From Branchiostoma floridae (taxonomy: Eukaryota; Chordata; Leptocardii; Amphioxiformes; Branchiostomatidae): 61,140 nucleotides of DNA. A model generated the notes under the pieces. That model ran no database searches. It worked only from the letters and a program-made list of their open reading frames with translations, and was not told where the DNA came from. Within the stretch, counting starts at the first letter, position 1. Each line of letters opens with the position of its first letter. Location of the stretch: assembly GCF_000003815.2 (NCBI RefSeq), contig NC_049982.1, positions 25,185,049-25,246,188 of the forward strand, given 5' to 3'. Positions 43,515 through 49,089 of the stretch are shown in pieces. The translations under genes were made by a program, and so were the position numbers.

Positions 43515-45688
43515 ACAAAGCGTTCTTCTCACTACATTTCTCTTTCACACATACACACACACACACACAAACACACGAACACACACACACACACACAAAC
43601 AAATACACAAATACACACACACAAAACGAACTATACCTTCCACATTCTAAATTGACATAGACAGATGAATCTTGAAATCTTGGTTAAAGACGCAATTTTG
43701 TGCACAGTGATCGAGAAAATAACTTTGAGTGTTTTCCTGTTCTTTTTACTACCACATTTCACGCACGGTTTCTTACTCACTTTACTCACTGTCAATGCTG
43801 CAACATTTATCCATCAAAAACATTAATTTCCTTATCTATAGTCAACCAACAAACGTATATACAATTCCCAGACGTATGAATTCTATAATAACAGGAAACG
43901 CAATGCTCCCCACGCTTGAATGACGAATTGTTGTGTCACCATTTTGGTACCACGCCAGACGATACCATGTACTTTGAAGTCTCGTGGTGGTATTTCTTAA
44001 TAGACCTTTTAGTACGCCACAAATCATGCCACTTTTTGTTTTTGTTGACAAGTCGACCCCACACACAACGGGAGCTACGAGAAAGTGTAGGGTCAATAAG
44101 CGCCACAATCTTTTACAGCGCCATGGCATAATTAGACAGTGTTAATAATTTAACCATTGTGTTTCAAAAGGTAGATTGAGAAAGGTACTAGAGATGTAAA
44201 ACGTTGTATTTAATTTATTCATGCTTTTTACTTGGTCTAGCGTATTCGTACATCTAATGAGAAATCTTATCTTTGATGCATGTATACGCTTCGGATTAGA
44301 TTAGTTGAACGCCTCAGAGACCTATTCAGAGTCTACTAAGGGAACATGATTTGATAATGTTATCTGTATGAAGATCTCCCTAATCTAATGACATACCAAA
44401 CAGCGATGTCAATATGTTTTGGCGTAGCTTTGTAACAACATCAAGACTGCTTTGTGTGCTTTATTTTTCGCAAACGCTTCCAGAATATTTAATAAAAGAA
44501 GAAGGGCTAACTAGCAGTTGTATACGATTTGTACTAAAGTGGAATTAGGTAGAGATTGTTGGTTCAAGTGTCCTTGACTTTTCGGTGAGTGTTAGTACCT
44601 AATTTATGACAGGCGCAGTAAAAACAAACGCCCTTTATATACCGACACCACATACAGACTTTTGCTATAACTGTAGGTGGCAAAATACCAACAGCAGCGC
44701 TTCTTATAACAACGGCGGCATTTTTCGTCCTAACAAAAAGAACGCGATTGATGTAGAAACAATAAAGAAGCAAATAGTCGAGTTCCCTTTCAAAACCTAC
44801 TCCCCTTTCTTTTCTGGGAAAATATATTAGCGCAATTTAACTAGTCGAAGAGATAGAGTTACAAAAGATTCTGGTGAGGATTATGTCGATCGTCTTCATG
44901 ATGTTAAAATAAAGACTAATTCCTGACTTAGTAAACCTATGTTGACATTCGTCTTTTTTTCTTACCCTGTGTCGCGCTAACTTTAGGTGCGGCAGATTTT
45001 TGCTCCATAGGGTAGTGTGCTCTAGGGCTAGGGCTAGGGCTAGGGCTAGGGCTAGGGCTAGGGCTAGGGCTAGGGCTAGGGCTAGGGCTAGGGCTAGGGC
45101 TAGGGCTAGGGCTAGGGCTAGGGCTAGGGCTAGGGCTAGGGCTAGGGCTAGGGTCAACATCGCGACCCGTCAGCCAAAAGTCCACCAAGATCTCTGCTTG
45201 AAAATTATCAAGGCACACAAACATTCAAAAGGCAGTTTCCGGGCAAATATTTTACAGGGGCAAAATATTTTGCTACACAACGGGGCCAACAATTCGGCAC
45301 GTTCACAAGTAGACTGATTTACGACTGGGATCAGTTGGTGCACCGCTGTACTTTACTGTACTGTACACCAATAAATAACAAAGGGGGAAGAAGACGTAGA
45401 CAAACTTACCTGAGAAACAATGAGGTAGTTCGCTGGTCTTCGTAACTTTCTTGCCAAAATGACGGACAGACACACCAAAGTGTTCCCTACTATTGTCACG
45501 ACCATCATCGTGCAAAGCACCAGCGAGATCATCGTGACTCCGACTACGGTCCTCCCTTCCTCTTCGCCCGTGCGATTCTGCTGCATGGTCACGTTGTAAA
45601 ACGTCGGTTGAACCACGACGTTTGCAGCCACTTCTTGCAAACTCTCGGACATCTTCGTGGTCCAGTTCATGTATAGGGCTTCGGCCAT
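532..45688 (-). CDS. HTR7: 5-HT7-like serotonin receptor (class A GPCR), five exons, 3' part outside the window
   Basis: Coding segments 45688-45410, 36080-35914, 33487-33396, 12462-12332 and 673-532 join in frame (279+167+92+131+142 bases, 270 codons plus 1) with GT-AG ends at every junction. Visible class A landmarks: N69 (1.50) in TM1, D97 (2.50), C124 (3.25), amine-binding D131 (3.32), DRY at 148-150, W176 (4.50), C201 in loop 2, S213/T214 (5.42/5.43) and P221 (5.50). The loop 2 to TM5 stretch [14 protein letters not shown] and TM3 stretch [10 protein letters not shown] closely resemble vertebrate 5-HT7, a Gs-coupled plasma-membrane receptor that raises cAMP. An in-frame stop (45746-45748) upstream of the first ATG fixes the start. 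TM6, TM7 and the tail are missing because the gene runs off the left edge. Another Gs-coupled amine receptor is the main alternative. The family call rests on remembered motifs, not a search. Confidence 0.87.
674..3329. other. Receptor intron 4, no gene recognised
   Basis: No exon or named element recognised. A GC-richer block at about 2450-2860 differs from its AT-rich surroundings and may be an old retroelement, but no protein motif is visible on either strand. Confidence 0.4.
3335..3760. repeat. Diverged tandem repeat, period about 150 bp
   Basis: The string TTAACAGAC recurs at about 3347, 3499 and 3654, and CCAATCA or CCAATAA recurs at about 3442, 3592 and 3711. The copies are highly diverged. 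Confidence 0.4.
4026..4195 (+). repeat. tRNA-derived SINE-like element (family A)
   Basis: The head contains a box A-like TGGTGCAACGGT and a box B-like GGGTTCGGATC about 35 bases later, as in RNA polymerase III promoters. The tail CCGTGCCCTAGACACAGTGG recurs at 42086-42105, which shows that it is a dispersed repeat. It is not a functional tRNA gene, since no acceptor stem closes. Confidence 0.65.
4580..4745. repeat. Imperfect GATA/GATG-type simple repeat
   Basis: ATAGATAGATAG and TGGATGGATGG runs are mixed over about 160 bases in receptor intron 4. Confidence 0.7.
5342..5509. repeat. Direct triplet repeat running into a long AT palindrome
   Basis: Three direct copies of an approximately 29-base unit beginning ACGAAGTTTTAGTG lie at 5342, 5372 and 5400. 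The third leads into a 26-base arm (5414-5439), about 45 bases of (AT)n, then the exact inverse arm (5484-5509). The whole stretch can extrude as a cruciform and looks like a foldback element. Confidence 0.85.
5510..7570. other. Receptor intron 4, no gene recognised
   Basis: No exon or recognised repeat apart from a short (AAAC)n run near 6399-6417. The ORFs in this stretch lack protein-like composition. Confidence 0.4.
7575..7795. repeat. Dispersed repeat, copy 1 of a pair
   Basis: About 215 bases with GTGATCTCGTC, TCTCGCGAGATTAC and ATAGATCTCAGACAGGACTA that recur in the same order at 8227-8450. The end portion recurs again at about 9300-9390. It flanks the LINE fragment at 7850-8119. Confidence 0.8.
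7850..8119 (-). pseudogene. Non-LTR retrotransposon (LINE) ORF2 C-terminal fragment
   Basis: The 89-residue frame contains [19 protein letters not shown], matching the R-x-F-x-P-x-x-x-x-x-WN-x-LP signature found after the reverse transcriptase domain of CR1/Jockey-like LINEs, followed by a basic SxxxF-type end. Upstream coding sequence is frameshifted (related reading continues in another frame to about 8256) and the palm domain is absent. It is a dead, 5'-truncated insertion in the same orientation as the receptor gene. The clade is not determined. Confidence 0.7.
8227..8450. repeat. Dispersed repeat, copy 2 of a pair
   Basis: Second copy of the 7575-7795 sequence, including the TCTCGCGAGATTAC palindromic core and the ATAGATCTCAGACAGGACTA segment. 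Confidence 0.8.
9795..9990 (+). repeat. tRNA-derived SINE-like element (family B), copy 1
   Basis: Contains a box B-like GTGAGTTCGAAACCC and shares the downstream AGCTAGGAATTTCCCCGTAC segment with copies at 10450, 11930 and 19680 (minus strand). Confidence 0.6.
10550..10850. mobile_element. Foldback element with CGATCGGACGACGAGTCTG arms, containing an assembly gap
   Basis: The segment at 10698-10747 and the segment at 10790-10842 are inverse copies (about 50 bases) around a 40-base spacer. A third, direct copy of the arm lies left of the gap at 10555-10597. The inner arm AATCGATCGGACGACGA recurs at 41926-41942 next to another repeat, indicating a terminal inverted repeat family. Confidence 0.75.
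10598..10697. other. Assembly gap (100 N)
   Basis: Exactly 100 N, flanked on both sides by the same arm sequence ending ACGAGGAGGCA, so a repeat probably caused the break. Confidence 0.99.
11930..12140 (+). repeat. tRNA-derived SINE-like element (family B), copy 3
   Basis: Head GCATGCATAGTCCGGTGG and a degraded box B region (GTGAGTTGGAATTTTG), then the family tail. It lies about 190 bases from receptor exon 4. Confidence 0.55.
12332..12462 (-). CDS. HTR7: 5-HT7-like receptor exon 4 (end of TM4, extracellular loop 2, TM5)
   Basis: 131 bases after acceptor CTATGCAG, ending at donor CTG|GTAAG (phase 0). It encodes [11 protein letters not shown], the acidic loop 2, C201 that would pair with C124, and [16 protein letters not shown]. 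The GYTIYST and FYIP strings are the strongest 5-HT7 signature in the window; S213 and T214 are the ligand hydroxyl-binding positions of TM5. The acceptor lies in the first unit of a minisatellite (see 12463-12960). Confidence 0.93.
12463..12960. repeat. Minisatellite of about nine 46-56-bp units adjoining the exon 4 splice acceptor
   Basis: Units contain GCATACAAA, CTTAGAAT and CATACAAATCATGGG in fixed order. Most are 54-56 bp, and two are 46-bp deletion variants. The unit touching the exon (12463-12512) includes the acceptor: minus-strand TGTATGCACCTATGCAG, against TGTATGCACCCATGCAC in later units. Confidence 0.88.
13250..13349. other. Assembly gap (100 N)
   Basis: Exactly 100 N just before the long array at 13450-15990. 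Confidence 0.99.
13450..15990. repeat. Degenerate tandem array, units of about 160-190 bp, with a 317-bp dimeric section
   Basis: Markers recur throughout in the order GGATGCTAACGTCATTG, GAGTAAT, TAGTCTCTTCAA, ACGTACTACAGTTACAAGT, AGATAGAAATCTTACTCAAC. Early spacings of the first marker are about 167 and 188 bases. After about 15,000 neighbouring units are alternately similar, giving a dimer repeat of about 317 bases (TCTATGCCTTTTCCGGCATT at 15364 and 15681). It lies wholly in receptor intron 3. No coding potential seen. Confidence 0.85.
15991..17146. other. Receptor intron 3, no gene recognised
   Basis: A TATA-like GTATATAAAGG at about 16062 is the only promoter-like string, and no open frame follows it. 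An AT-rich stretch with (AAAT)n-like runs occurs near 16945-16970. Confidence 0.35.
17147..17620 (-). pseudogene. Non-LTR retrotransposon (LINE) ORF2 3' fragment
   Basis: The 75-residue frame at 17147-17374 contains [18 protein letters not shown], a later F-x-x-(I/L)-x-D-x-E-K-x-I-x-L-L motif, and [14 protein letters not shown]. This is the order seen at the C-terminal end of many LINE reverse transcriptase polyproteins (HF-x-x-x-C-x-x-Y-x-x-x-R, then V-x-K-F-x-x-x-x-x-x-x-R). A stop separates it from a second frame extending to 17620. It is decayed and 5'-truncated, in the same orientation as the receptor. A related fragment is at 19365-19640. Confidence 0.65.
17640..19360. other. Receptor intron 3, no gene recognised
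   Basis: A 97-codon frame at 17817-18110 is Lys/Tyr-rich and matches nothing I recognise. The rest carries no visible gene or repeat. Confidence 0.35.
19365..19640 (-). pseudogene. Second LINE ORF2 3' fragment, related to 17147-17620
   Basis: On the minus strand the pieces [26 protein letters not shown] and [12 protein letters not shown] appear in order but in different frames. They parallel the C-x-x-x-D, D-x-E-K and VGKF-x-x-x-CLK motifs of the 17147 copy. Frameshifts and stops show that it is dead. Confidence 0.5.
19680..19870 (-). repeat. tRNA-derived SINE-like element (family B), copy 4
   Basis: On the minus strand the head GCGTGCATAGTGAACTTGC is followed by a good box B, GTGAGTTCGAATCCCGG, then GAGCTAGGGGAATTTCCCCC. 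It is the best preserved box B of the family in the window. Confidence 0.65.
19871..21110. other. Receptor intron 3, no gene recognised
   Basis: AT-rich sequence. No exon, array or element recognised. Confidence 0.4.
21111..22030. mobile_element. piggyBac-like non-autonomous element with TTAA target duplication
   Basis: The 920-base segment starts TTAACCCTATCTAGACC and ends with its exact inverse, GGTCTAGATAGGGTTAA. TTAA target sites with CCC-starting inverted repeats are the hallmark of piggyBac-superfamily transposons. Just inside both ends lie G or C runs of 10 or more. No transposase frame exists, so it would need a helper in trans. Inside are four TGACGTCA octamers (21294, 21453, 21681, 21970), a perfect GTTGCCATGGCAAC palindrome (21852) and two CCGCCATCTTGGAT strings (about 21480 and 21658). 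Confidence 0.85.
22180..22480 (+). repeat. Dispersed repeat with CAGATACAGA/TACGCCGAAGGG minisatellite, copy 1
   Basis: Starts with a TAGCTTTAAACAA-like segment, then GATAGATCGTTTGGTGTGATATAA and CAGCTGCTG, then short repeats of TTACGCCGAAGGG...TATACAGATA. The same order occurs at 42640-43060. The overlapping 137-codon frame reads through repeat and is not credible as a gene. Confidence 0.65.
23166..26443 (+). repeat. 3.28-kb tandem duplication, unit 1
   Basis: From ACTAGAAAGGCCGACATTTG at 23166 to a (GAAA)n-type tail at about 26424-26443. Near-identical to 26444-29713 (offset 3278-3279). Internally it contains a diverged duplication (GACCGTCAACA(A/C)(A/C)AGTCGCACGG blocks at about 24403 and 25154, and TTATGAATATTAATTAGCCT at about 24849 and 25465) and three 162-bp subrepeats. 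ORFs within (78, 89, 205 residues) resemble no protein family I know. Confidence 0.95.
25680..26270 (+). repeat. 162-bp subrepeats in unit 1
   Basis: CCAAAAGTGTCC recurs at 25757, 25919 and 26082. Each unit also has CAAATTTCAGCTCATT, GGTCAAAAATTGG and ATAAGCATTTTGTTG. The 162-base period is a multiple of three, so frames stay open across units without this implying coding. Confidence 0.9.
26444..29713 (+). repeat. 3.28-kb tandem duplication, unit 2
   Basis: Second copy, differing from unit 1 by scattered substitutions and by length changes in G, C and T runs (for example at about 27966 and 29370). It ends at GGAGAAAGAAAC, where a different pair of short hairpin repeats begins. Confidence 0.95.
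28960..29550 (+). repeat. 162-bp subrepeats in unit 2
   Basis: Same three subrepeats as in unit 1. One T is missing from a T run near 29373, which lengthens the open frame here to 257 residues against 205 in unit 1. Confidence 0.9.
29714..29812. repeat. Two tandem 49-bp near-palindromes
   Basis: Two direct copies of a unit with ATATTTCACCATACC followed by GGTATGGCTGAAATAT, a near-perfect hairpin. The same GGTATGGCTGAAATA string in inverse form (TATTTCAGCCATACC) occurs near the left end of the 3.28-kb unit at about 23204. Confidence 0.85.
30217..30316. other. Assembly gap (100 N)
   Basis: Exactly 100 N in receptor intron 3. Confidence 0.99.
30670..31030. repeat. Direct repeat, two copies of about 180 bp
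   Basis: AATCGTTGGCGCTATTTGA followed by CAAAATTGGGTGATGGCT, AAGTTTGCC, ATAAGATAGTA and CCTAGGTGTGTGT occurs at about 30679 and 30857. Confidence 0.85.
31105..31238. mobile_element. Foldback (MITE-like) hairpin, GCCTGGTATCCAGCCGTAATATAGCT
   Basis: An arm at 31162-31195 pairs with its inverse at 31205-31237 (33 bases, one or two mismatches, 9-base loop). An extra direct copy of the left arm lies at 31105-31140. Confidence 0.85.
31240..33395. other. Receptor intron 3, no gene recognised
   Basis: The stretch between the foldback and exon 3 shows no repeats or conserved-looking coding sequence. Confidence 0.4.
33396..33487 (-). CDS. HTR7: 5-HT7-like receptor exon 3 (end of DRY, loop 2, TM4)
   Basis: 92 bases between acceptor TTTTACAG and donor G|GTAGGT. 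The first base completes the Arg of DRY, and 30 codons follow: [17 protein letters not shown], then TM4 with W176. The last base starts an Ala codon completed in exon 4 (phase 1). Exon this short escapes ORF calling; it was recognised by motif and by exact phase agreement with both neighbours. Confidence 0.9.
33636..33740. mobile_element. Short foldback element, family CAAGCAACTGGATAT
   Basis: An arm at 33678-33701 pairs with 33709-33732 with one mismatch over 24 bases. The flanking CATCCAGGTAATAAGATATG matches, in inverse orientation, the end of the larger foldback at 49090-49335. Confidence 0.8.
33741..35913. other. Receptor intron 2, no gene recognised
   Basis: The 2.4-kb intron holds only the foldback at its exon 3 end. 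The rest is AT-rich with no recognised element. Confidence 0.45.
35914..36080 (-). CDS. HTR7: 5-HT7-like receptor exon 2 (TM2, loop 1, TM3)
   Basis: 167 bases after acceptor TTTCCAG, ending at donor AG|GTAAG inside the Arg codon of DRY (phase 2). It encodes [15 protein letters not shown] (TM2), WSLGKPLC in loop 1, then TM3 with C124, D131 and the run [16 protein letters not shown]131 is the aspartate that binds the amine in all biogenic amine receptors. An opposite-strand ORF here is a shadow. Confidence 0.92.
36370..36540. repeat. (GAGT)n microsatellite with periodic interruptions
   Basis: About 170 bases of GAGT repeats, with GGTTGAGT and GAATGAGT interruptions recurring about every 52-56 bases, so a block itself has been duplicated. 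Confidence 0.95.
37258..37455 (-). repeat. tRNA-derived SINE-like element (family C), copy 1
   Basis: On the minus strand it reads from a GATGTC-like head with a GGTAGCAGCCTCAAAT segment to CGTCTTTCGGGAGGGGCGTAAA and GGTGCCT. It shares this order with 38556-38935 and 48855-49080. Confidence 0.65.
37655..37718. repeat. (TG)n then (ATCA)n microsatellite
   Basis: About 36 bases of GT repeats followed by five ATCA units. Confidence 0.95.
38556..38935 (-). repeat. tRNA-derived SINE-like element (family C), copy 2
   Basis: On the minus strand the head GATGTCCCTGTGGCTCAACC contains a box A-like segment, and CCCAAGTTCAATTCCTGGG is box B-like. A C run of 19 interrupts it at 38573-38591, and a GGTCCAGGTCC-type stretch (38720-38760) may be inserted within it. 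Confidence 0.65.
38936..40178. other. Receptor intron 1, no gene recognised
   Basis: AT-rich sequence with no recognised element. The ORF at 39783-40046 does not look like protein. Confidence 0.4.
40179..40423. mobile_element. MITE-like element with about 50-bp inverted ends
   Basis: Left end GGTATCTCACTGCACTTGGG...GGTGCGGCACTGCGGGGTT is matched in inverse by the right end (GGTTGCATCTCACTGCACATGGG when read on the minus strand). Total about 245 bases with no coding capacity. Confidence 0.82.
40680..41260. repeat. Degenerate tandem repeat, period about 100-115 bp
   Basis: TATTTTTGGTCGCACAAAAA followed by TGACCAGA and TTGAGCCGTT recurs about five times (about 40691, 40788, 41005, 41118, with a partial copy near 40901), then fades out near 41260. 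Confidence 0.8.
41820..42110 (+). repeat. tRNA-like repeat head, terminal inverted repeat fragment and family A SINE tail
   Basis: Box B-like CACGAGTTCGATCCCTGGC at 41862-41880, then the CACATTTGGCGAAAATCGATC arm shared with the foldback at 10698-10850, and at 42086 the CCGTGCCCTAGACACAGTGG tail of family A. It looks like a mosaic of nested repeats. Confidence 0.55.
42640..43060 (+). repeat. Dispersed repeat with CAGATACAGA/TACGCCGAAGGG minisatellite, copy 2
   Basis: Same segment order as 22180-22480, with more minisatellite units: GTGTTACGCCGAAG...TATACCG...ACAGATACAGAACCTGG recurs from about 42836 to 43030. Confidence 0.7.
43375..43625. repeat. (CT)n and (CA)n simple repeat block
   Basis: TCTCTCTCT followed by interrupted (CA)n to about 43623. 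Long Cys/Val frames across it on the minus strand are artefacts of the dinucleotide. Confidence 0.97.
43626..45022. other. Receptor intron 1, no gene recognised
   Basis: AT-rich intron sequence between the CA block and the TAGGGC array. Nothing recognised. Confidence 0.45.
45023..45153. repeat. Perfect (TAGGGC)n array, about 22 copies
   Basis: 131 bases with no interruption, so all six frames are open (Arg-Ala, Leu-Ala or Pro-Ser repeats). One base differs from the TTAGGG telomere hexamer. It lies 256 bases inside receptor intron 1. Confidence 0.98.
45410..45688 (-). CDS. HTR7: 5-HT7-like receptor exon 1 (N-terminus, TM1, start of TM2)
   Basis: 93 codons from ATG at 45688-45686 to donor CAG|GTAAG. 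The ATG has G at -3 and G at +4. The frame continues upstream without another ATG to a stop at 45746-45748, so this is the first possible start. The roughly 48-residue extracellular segment carries three N-glycosylation sequons (NWT, NVT, NRT) and is rich in E near TM1. TM1 spans about residues 50-76 with GN at 68-69. The intracellular loop [12 protein letters not shown] is typical of amine receptors. Phase 0 at the 3' end. The untranslated 5' exon region cannot be delimited. Confidence 0.88.
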
Positions 45689-46033
45689 CGCCTTCGCTTT
45701 TTTACCGTGCCGCTTTCGAGGCCTGAACACCGTAGCTCCGCGAACTCACAAGCACAAGCCTCTCAACACATGGCAACTGCCTGCGTACCAGTGGATAGCC
45801 GAGATATCGTGCGTGGCGCTTTTATTAAGAGGGTTCGTTTCTATGGGGACGTCGGGTTGGTTTATTGCCCCTGGCTTGCCTTGCGCAGGTGGCTCTCTCA
45901 CTCTCTGACACGTGTTACGGGATACCCAATGAAAGGCGTGTATACGTAAATAAGGTTTGCGATATGCTGATCAAAACTACCGTAAAAGTTATTATTCGCC
46001 AAGAGGGTTATGTTTTGGAAGCGTTTGCCTATA

Positions 46034-46092
<59 letters not shown>

Positions 46093-46229
46093 GTGTGTGG
46101 TGTGGTGTGTTGGTGTGTGTGTGTTGGTGTGCTTGTCTGTGTGTGTGTGTGTGTGAGTGTGTGTGTTTGTATGTGTATGTGTGTGTGGTGTGGTGTAGTG
46201 TGTTGGTGTGTGTGTGTTTGTGTGCTTGT

Positions 46230-46260
<31 letters not shown>

Positions 46261-46376
46261 AGTGTGTGTGTGTGTGTGTTGGTGTGCTTGTCTGTGTGTG
46301 TGTGTGTGTGTGAGTGTGTGTGTCTGTGTGTCTGTGTGTGTGTGTGTGTGAGTGTGTGTGTGTGTTTGTGTGCTTG
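46034..46376. repeat. (TG)n-rich block upstream of the receptor start
   Basis: About 340 bases of TG repeats with recurrent GGTGTGGTGT, TTGGTGTG and GTGCTTGTCT interruptions that repeat as blocks (about 46110, 46190 and 46280). It begins about 345 bases upstream of the receptor ATG. Confidence 0.96.
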
Positions 46377-48516
46377 TTCTTTGGGTGGTATTCTAATTCA
46401 TTTTGATTCAAGCTTTAGACACGTTAACTGGTATTTCTGTAGGTCTTCGTCAGACCTCGAAATTTTAGATGTTCGGCCCACAATTTAAACGTTAGATAAA
46501 GCGTAAAAGGTAAATGCAAAATACAAAAAGTCAAAAATACCAAAATCGTAAACTTGAACCCTGAGTATGATTTCACCGGATAGCCCAAATCCACGACATT
46601 ATTGGCATGGTTTATCCATGCATATGTATACAGACATAGATACTAAAGCAACATTGCGGCCTGTTATGCCTTGCTGTAAAACTGTCTGAATTAAGGCAGT
46701 TTTAGTCCTAAAATTACAATCTCAACATATACAACATAACATACTGGACAGTGATCGATGGGTACACGGCTAAACCAAAACCTTACCGTTCAGTAATAAT
46801 GTGTTTGAAAAAAGACTATAAAACAATATTTAAGACTGTGGACAATCAGATCTGGCAAAGGATATGCTAAGCTCTCGTTCTTAAATTCATTTAGAAAAAG
46901 TTCGGTGAATTAACTCAATGTAACATCAATATTTCTCGATATACGCGCGCAAGCTTCAGATGTTCAAGAAATTCCGAGAAGGCCTTGTTACCACCGTTAA
47001 AATCTTAATGAGTACCCAGCTGAATTCTAAGAACTGTTAAGCAGTACAATAAAACATCTGTGAGAAGATAAAGAATGTTTCTGTCATTTTATTACAATTT
47101 ATTGCATTATCCCCTAGATTTGATCTGATTCCCATCTCCGTGTAATAAGATTGCGATAATAGCATTTTAGCGTTATTTTTTTTAGCTAAATGTATTATGT
47201 CCTTTCTTTTTTGTTAAATTGATCATACCATACGCTAGCCTGATTAACACTCGCTTATTGCATCCCTTCCAAAATCGGACCGGTACGTTATAGTCCCGGA
47301 CAGCAGAGTTTGTCACACAGACTAAGGCCACAACAAGTAAATTTTATGGACTACATCCTATACAGAGAGCGAAAATAATGATGGGTAACAAGTCGCCAAA
47401 TTTTCAAAGTAGACACAATAAACGTTGTAACAAGAGTTTAAGTGACAAAATATGGCACCGCAGCTAACAAGTCACTTATTCTTGTACTCAAGAAGTGCAC
47501 TGGTGTAGTAAAAGCGATACTAGTGTGGTACACTGGTATCACTTGCCAAGTTGGCAACTACATTCATGGCTTTCATATTGGTGGCACTTTAACAACTATC
47601 GAACAAGTTTCACTTCTGCAACTATAGTCATGGCTACCTCCCTAGTGTCACTTCTACAAGTATTATTAAGCTTATTAGGATTATTAAGCTACAACACGAC
47701 ATGTTTACTTATTTTGTCCATCCGACCATCCCCGAAGAGGAATTATTTTCTGAAATCAGGCAAAATTAATGCGCGCGCTGATGTCATCCATAAAATTTAC
47801 TTGCTGTGGCCTAACCAGACGCCACCCATTCCACGTCTATTTCTTTACGAGAGATATCGATCTCATGTTGGCCGGCAGTATACTTTAGTACACTGTGTGA
47901 GAGAAATAGATAGCCTGCCCTTAACTCTACACCATGCGGCCTCGCAGTTAAGCCCCAGGATTAAGCAGGTATATTACTTTCAACGGGCGTAGCTAATTGG
48001 GGTATAACCTCCGTGAGGAAAATTCTCCTACTACGGGGGTACTGTTTTTGTCGGGACTTGTGTGTGTTTGTGCACATGTAACTCGAGTTCCTTTCGATAG
48101 ATTTGTATGAATTTTGGCATAGAGGTAGTTATTGAGATTCCAATGATGCATGGCGATTTCAAAGTCTATAGATGTATTTCTTGCGAGGTTATGAAGAATT
48201 ACAGTTCGGCAGCCCCGTCTTGAAGGGAGCGTGGTGTAGAGGACACTGCAAACACCATCATAAGTTCAGAGTGGTTTGTGTCCTACGACCTGTTGTGAAC
48301 TGTTGTTGAGGTATATAAAGATTTTTTTAGTGACGTATATTTGATATAACTCTCGAAACTACGGATAGATGGTTGTGAAATTTGGCTACGTCTCGAAGTA
48401 TCAAAGAAAAATTACATTTCATCCACATGTCGGTATTTCTTGGTACTGCAGTGGAACTTTCTGGTGAGGGGGGTTCTTACTTTAGGCCGACTTGGGCACG
48501 TAATTCTGATTCGACG
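46377..48516. other. Intergenic, no gene recognised
   Basis: A 165-codon frame at 47495-47992 has protein-like length but no recognised domain and a low-complexity first half. Short CACTGGTGTAGT/TAGTGTGGTACACTGG repeats lie in its 5' part. I treat it as unproven. Confidence 0.35.
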
Positions 48517-48616
48517 NNNNNNNNNNNNNNNNNNNNNNNNNNNNNNNNNNNNNNNNNNNNNNNNNNNNNNNNNNNNNNNNNNNNNNNNNNNNNNNNNNNN
48601 NNNNNNNNNNNNNNNN
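48517..48616. other. Assembly gap (100 N)
   Basis: Exactly 100 N in the intergenic region. Confidence 0.99.
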
Positions 48617-48854
48617 GGCCGTATGTCAGTGATAATCTCTGCATTGACCATTGTAAATGGATCACAGTATTTCGAAATTCATAAACGTGCATTGACATCA
48701 GACATAATAGGGTACAAGTCAGAAAACGCGTTGGGTTTTCCAAGAAAATGGCCTAGCCTTACGATAAGTTTTTACGACTTACTTACAAGTTACAGCCTAC
48801 ACATGTTAGGGGTCATCCTTGTATTGTAAATGTAGGATAGCATTAAAAAGCGTA

Positions 48855-49080
48855 CGGATGTCCCTGTAGCTCAACTGCACAATTGACCTCATGGTTCAAA
48901 TTAGTTGGTTACTGGGAGACCCTGGATAGGGTATCTTGGTTGCGGCTGCGCCCGTCTTTCGGAAGGGACGTAAAAACGTGCCGTATGGTAGGGAAGGTGC
49001 CTGGAGCACGTGAAAAGGGAATGGCTAGCAACCCCTTCCTGTAAGAATATATCCTACTGTAGAAATAGCAAGAAAACTAG
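48855..49080 (+). repeat. tRNA-derived SINE-like element (family C), copy 3
   Basis: Head GGATGTCCCTGTAGCTCAAC, then GGGTATCTTGGTTGCGGC, CGTCTTTCGGAAGGGACGTA and AAGGTGCCTGGAGCACG, the same order as the copies at 37258 and 38556. A foldback element follows immediately. Confidence 0.7.
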
Positions 49081-49089
49081 CTGCATTAT

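Noticed and set aside
44837-45317. Arg-Ala, Leu-Ala and Pro-Ser repeat proteins on both strands
   Set aside because: All come from the TAGGGC hexamer, which has no stop in any frame.
45865-46488. 207-residue Cys/Val-rich frame
   Set aside because: It is a translation of the TG dinucleotide block, and all frames there are open.
47495-47992. 165-codon intergenic ORF as a gene
   Set aside because: No recognised domain, a repetitive 5' part, and no supporting splice or polyadenylation context. Kept only as a note.
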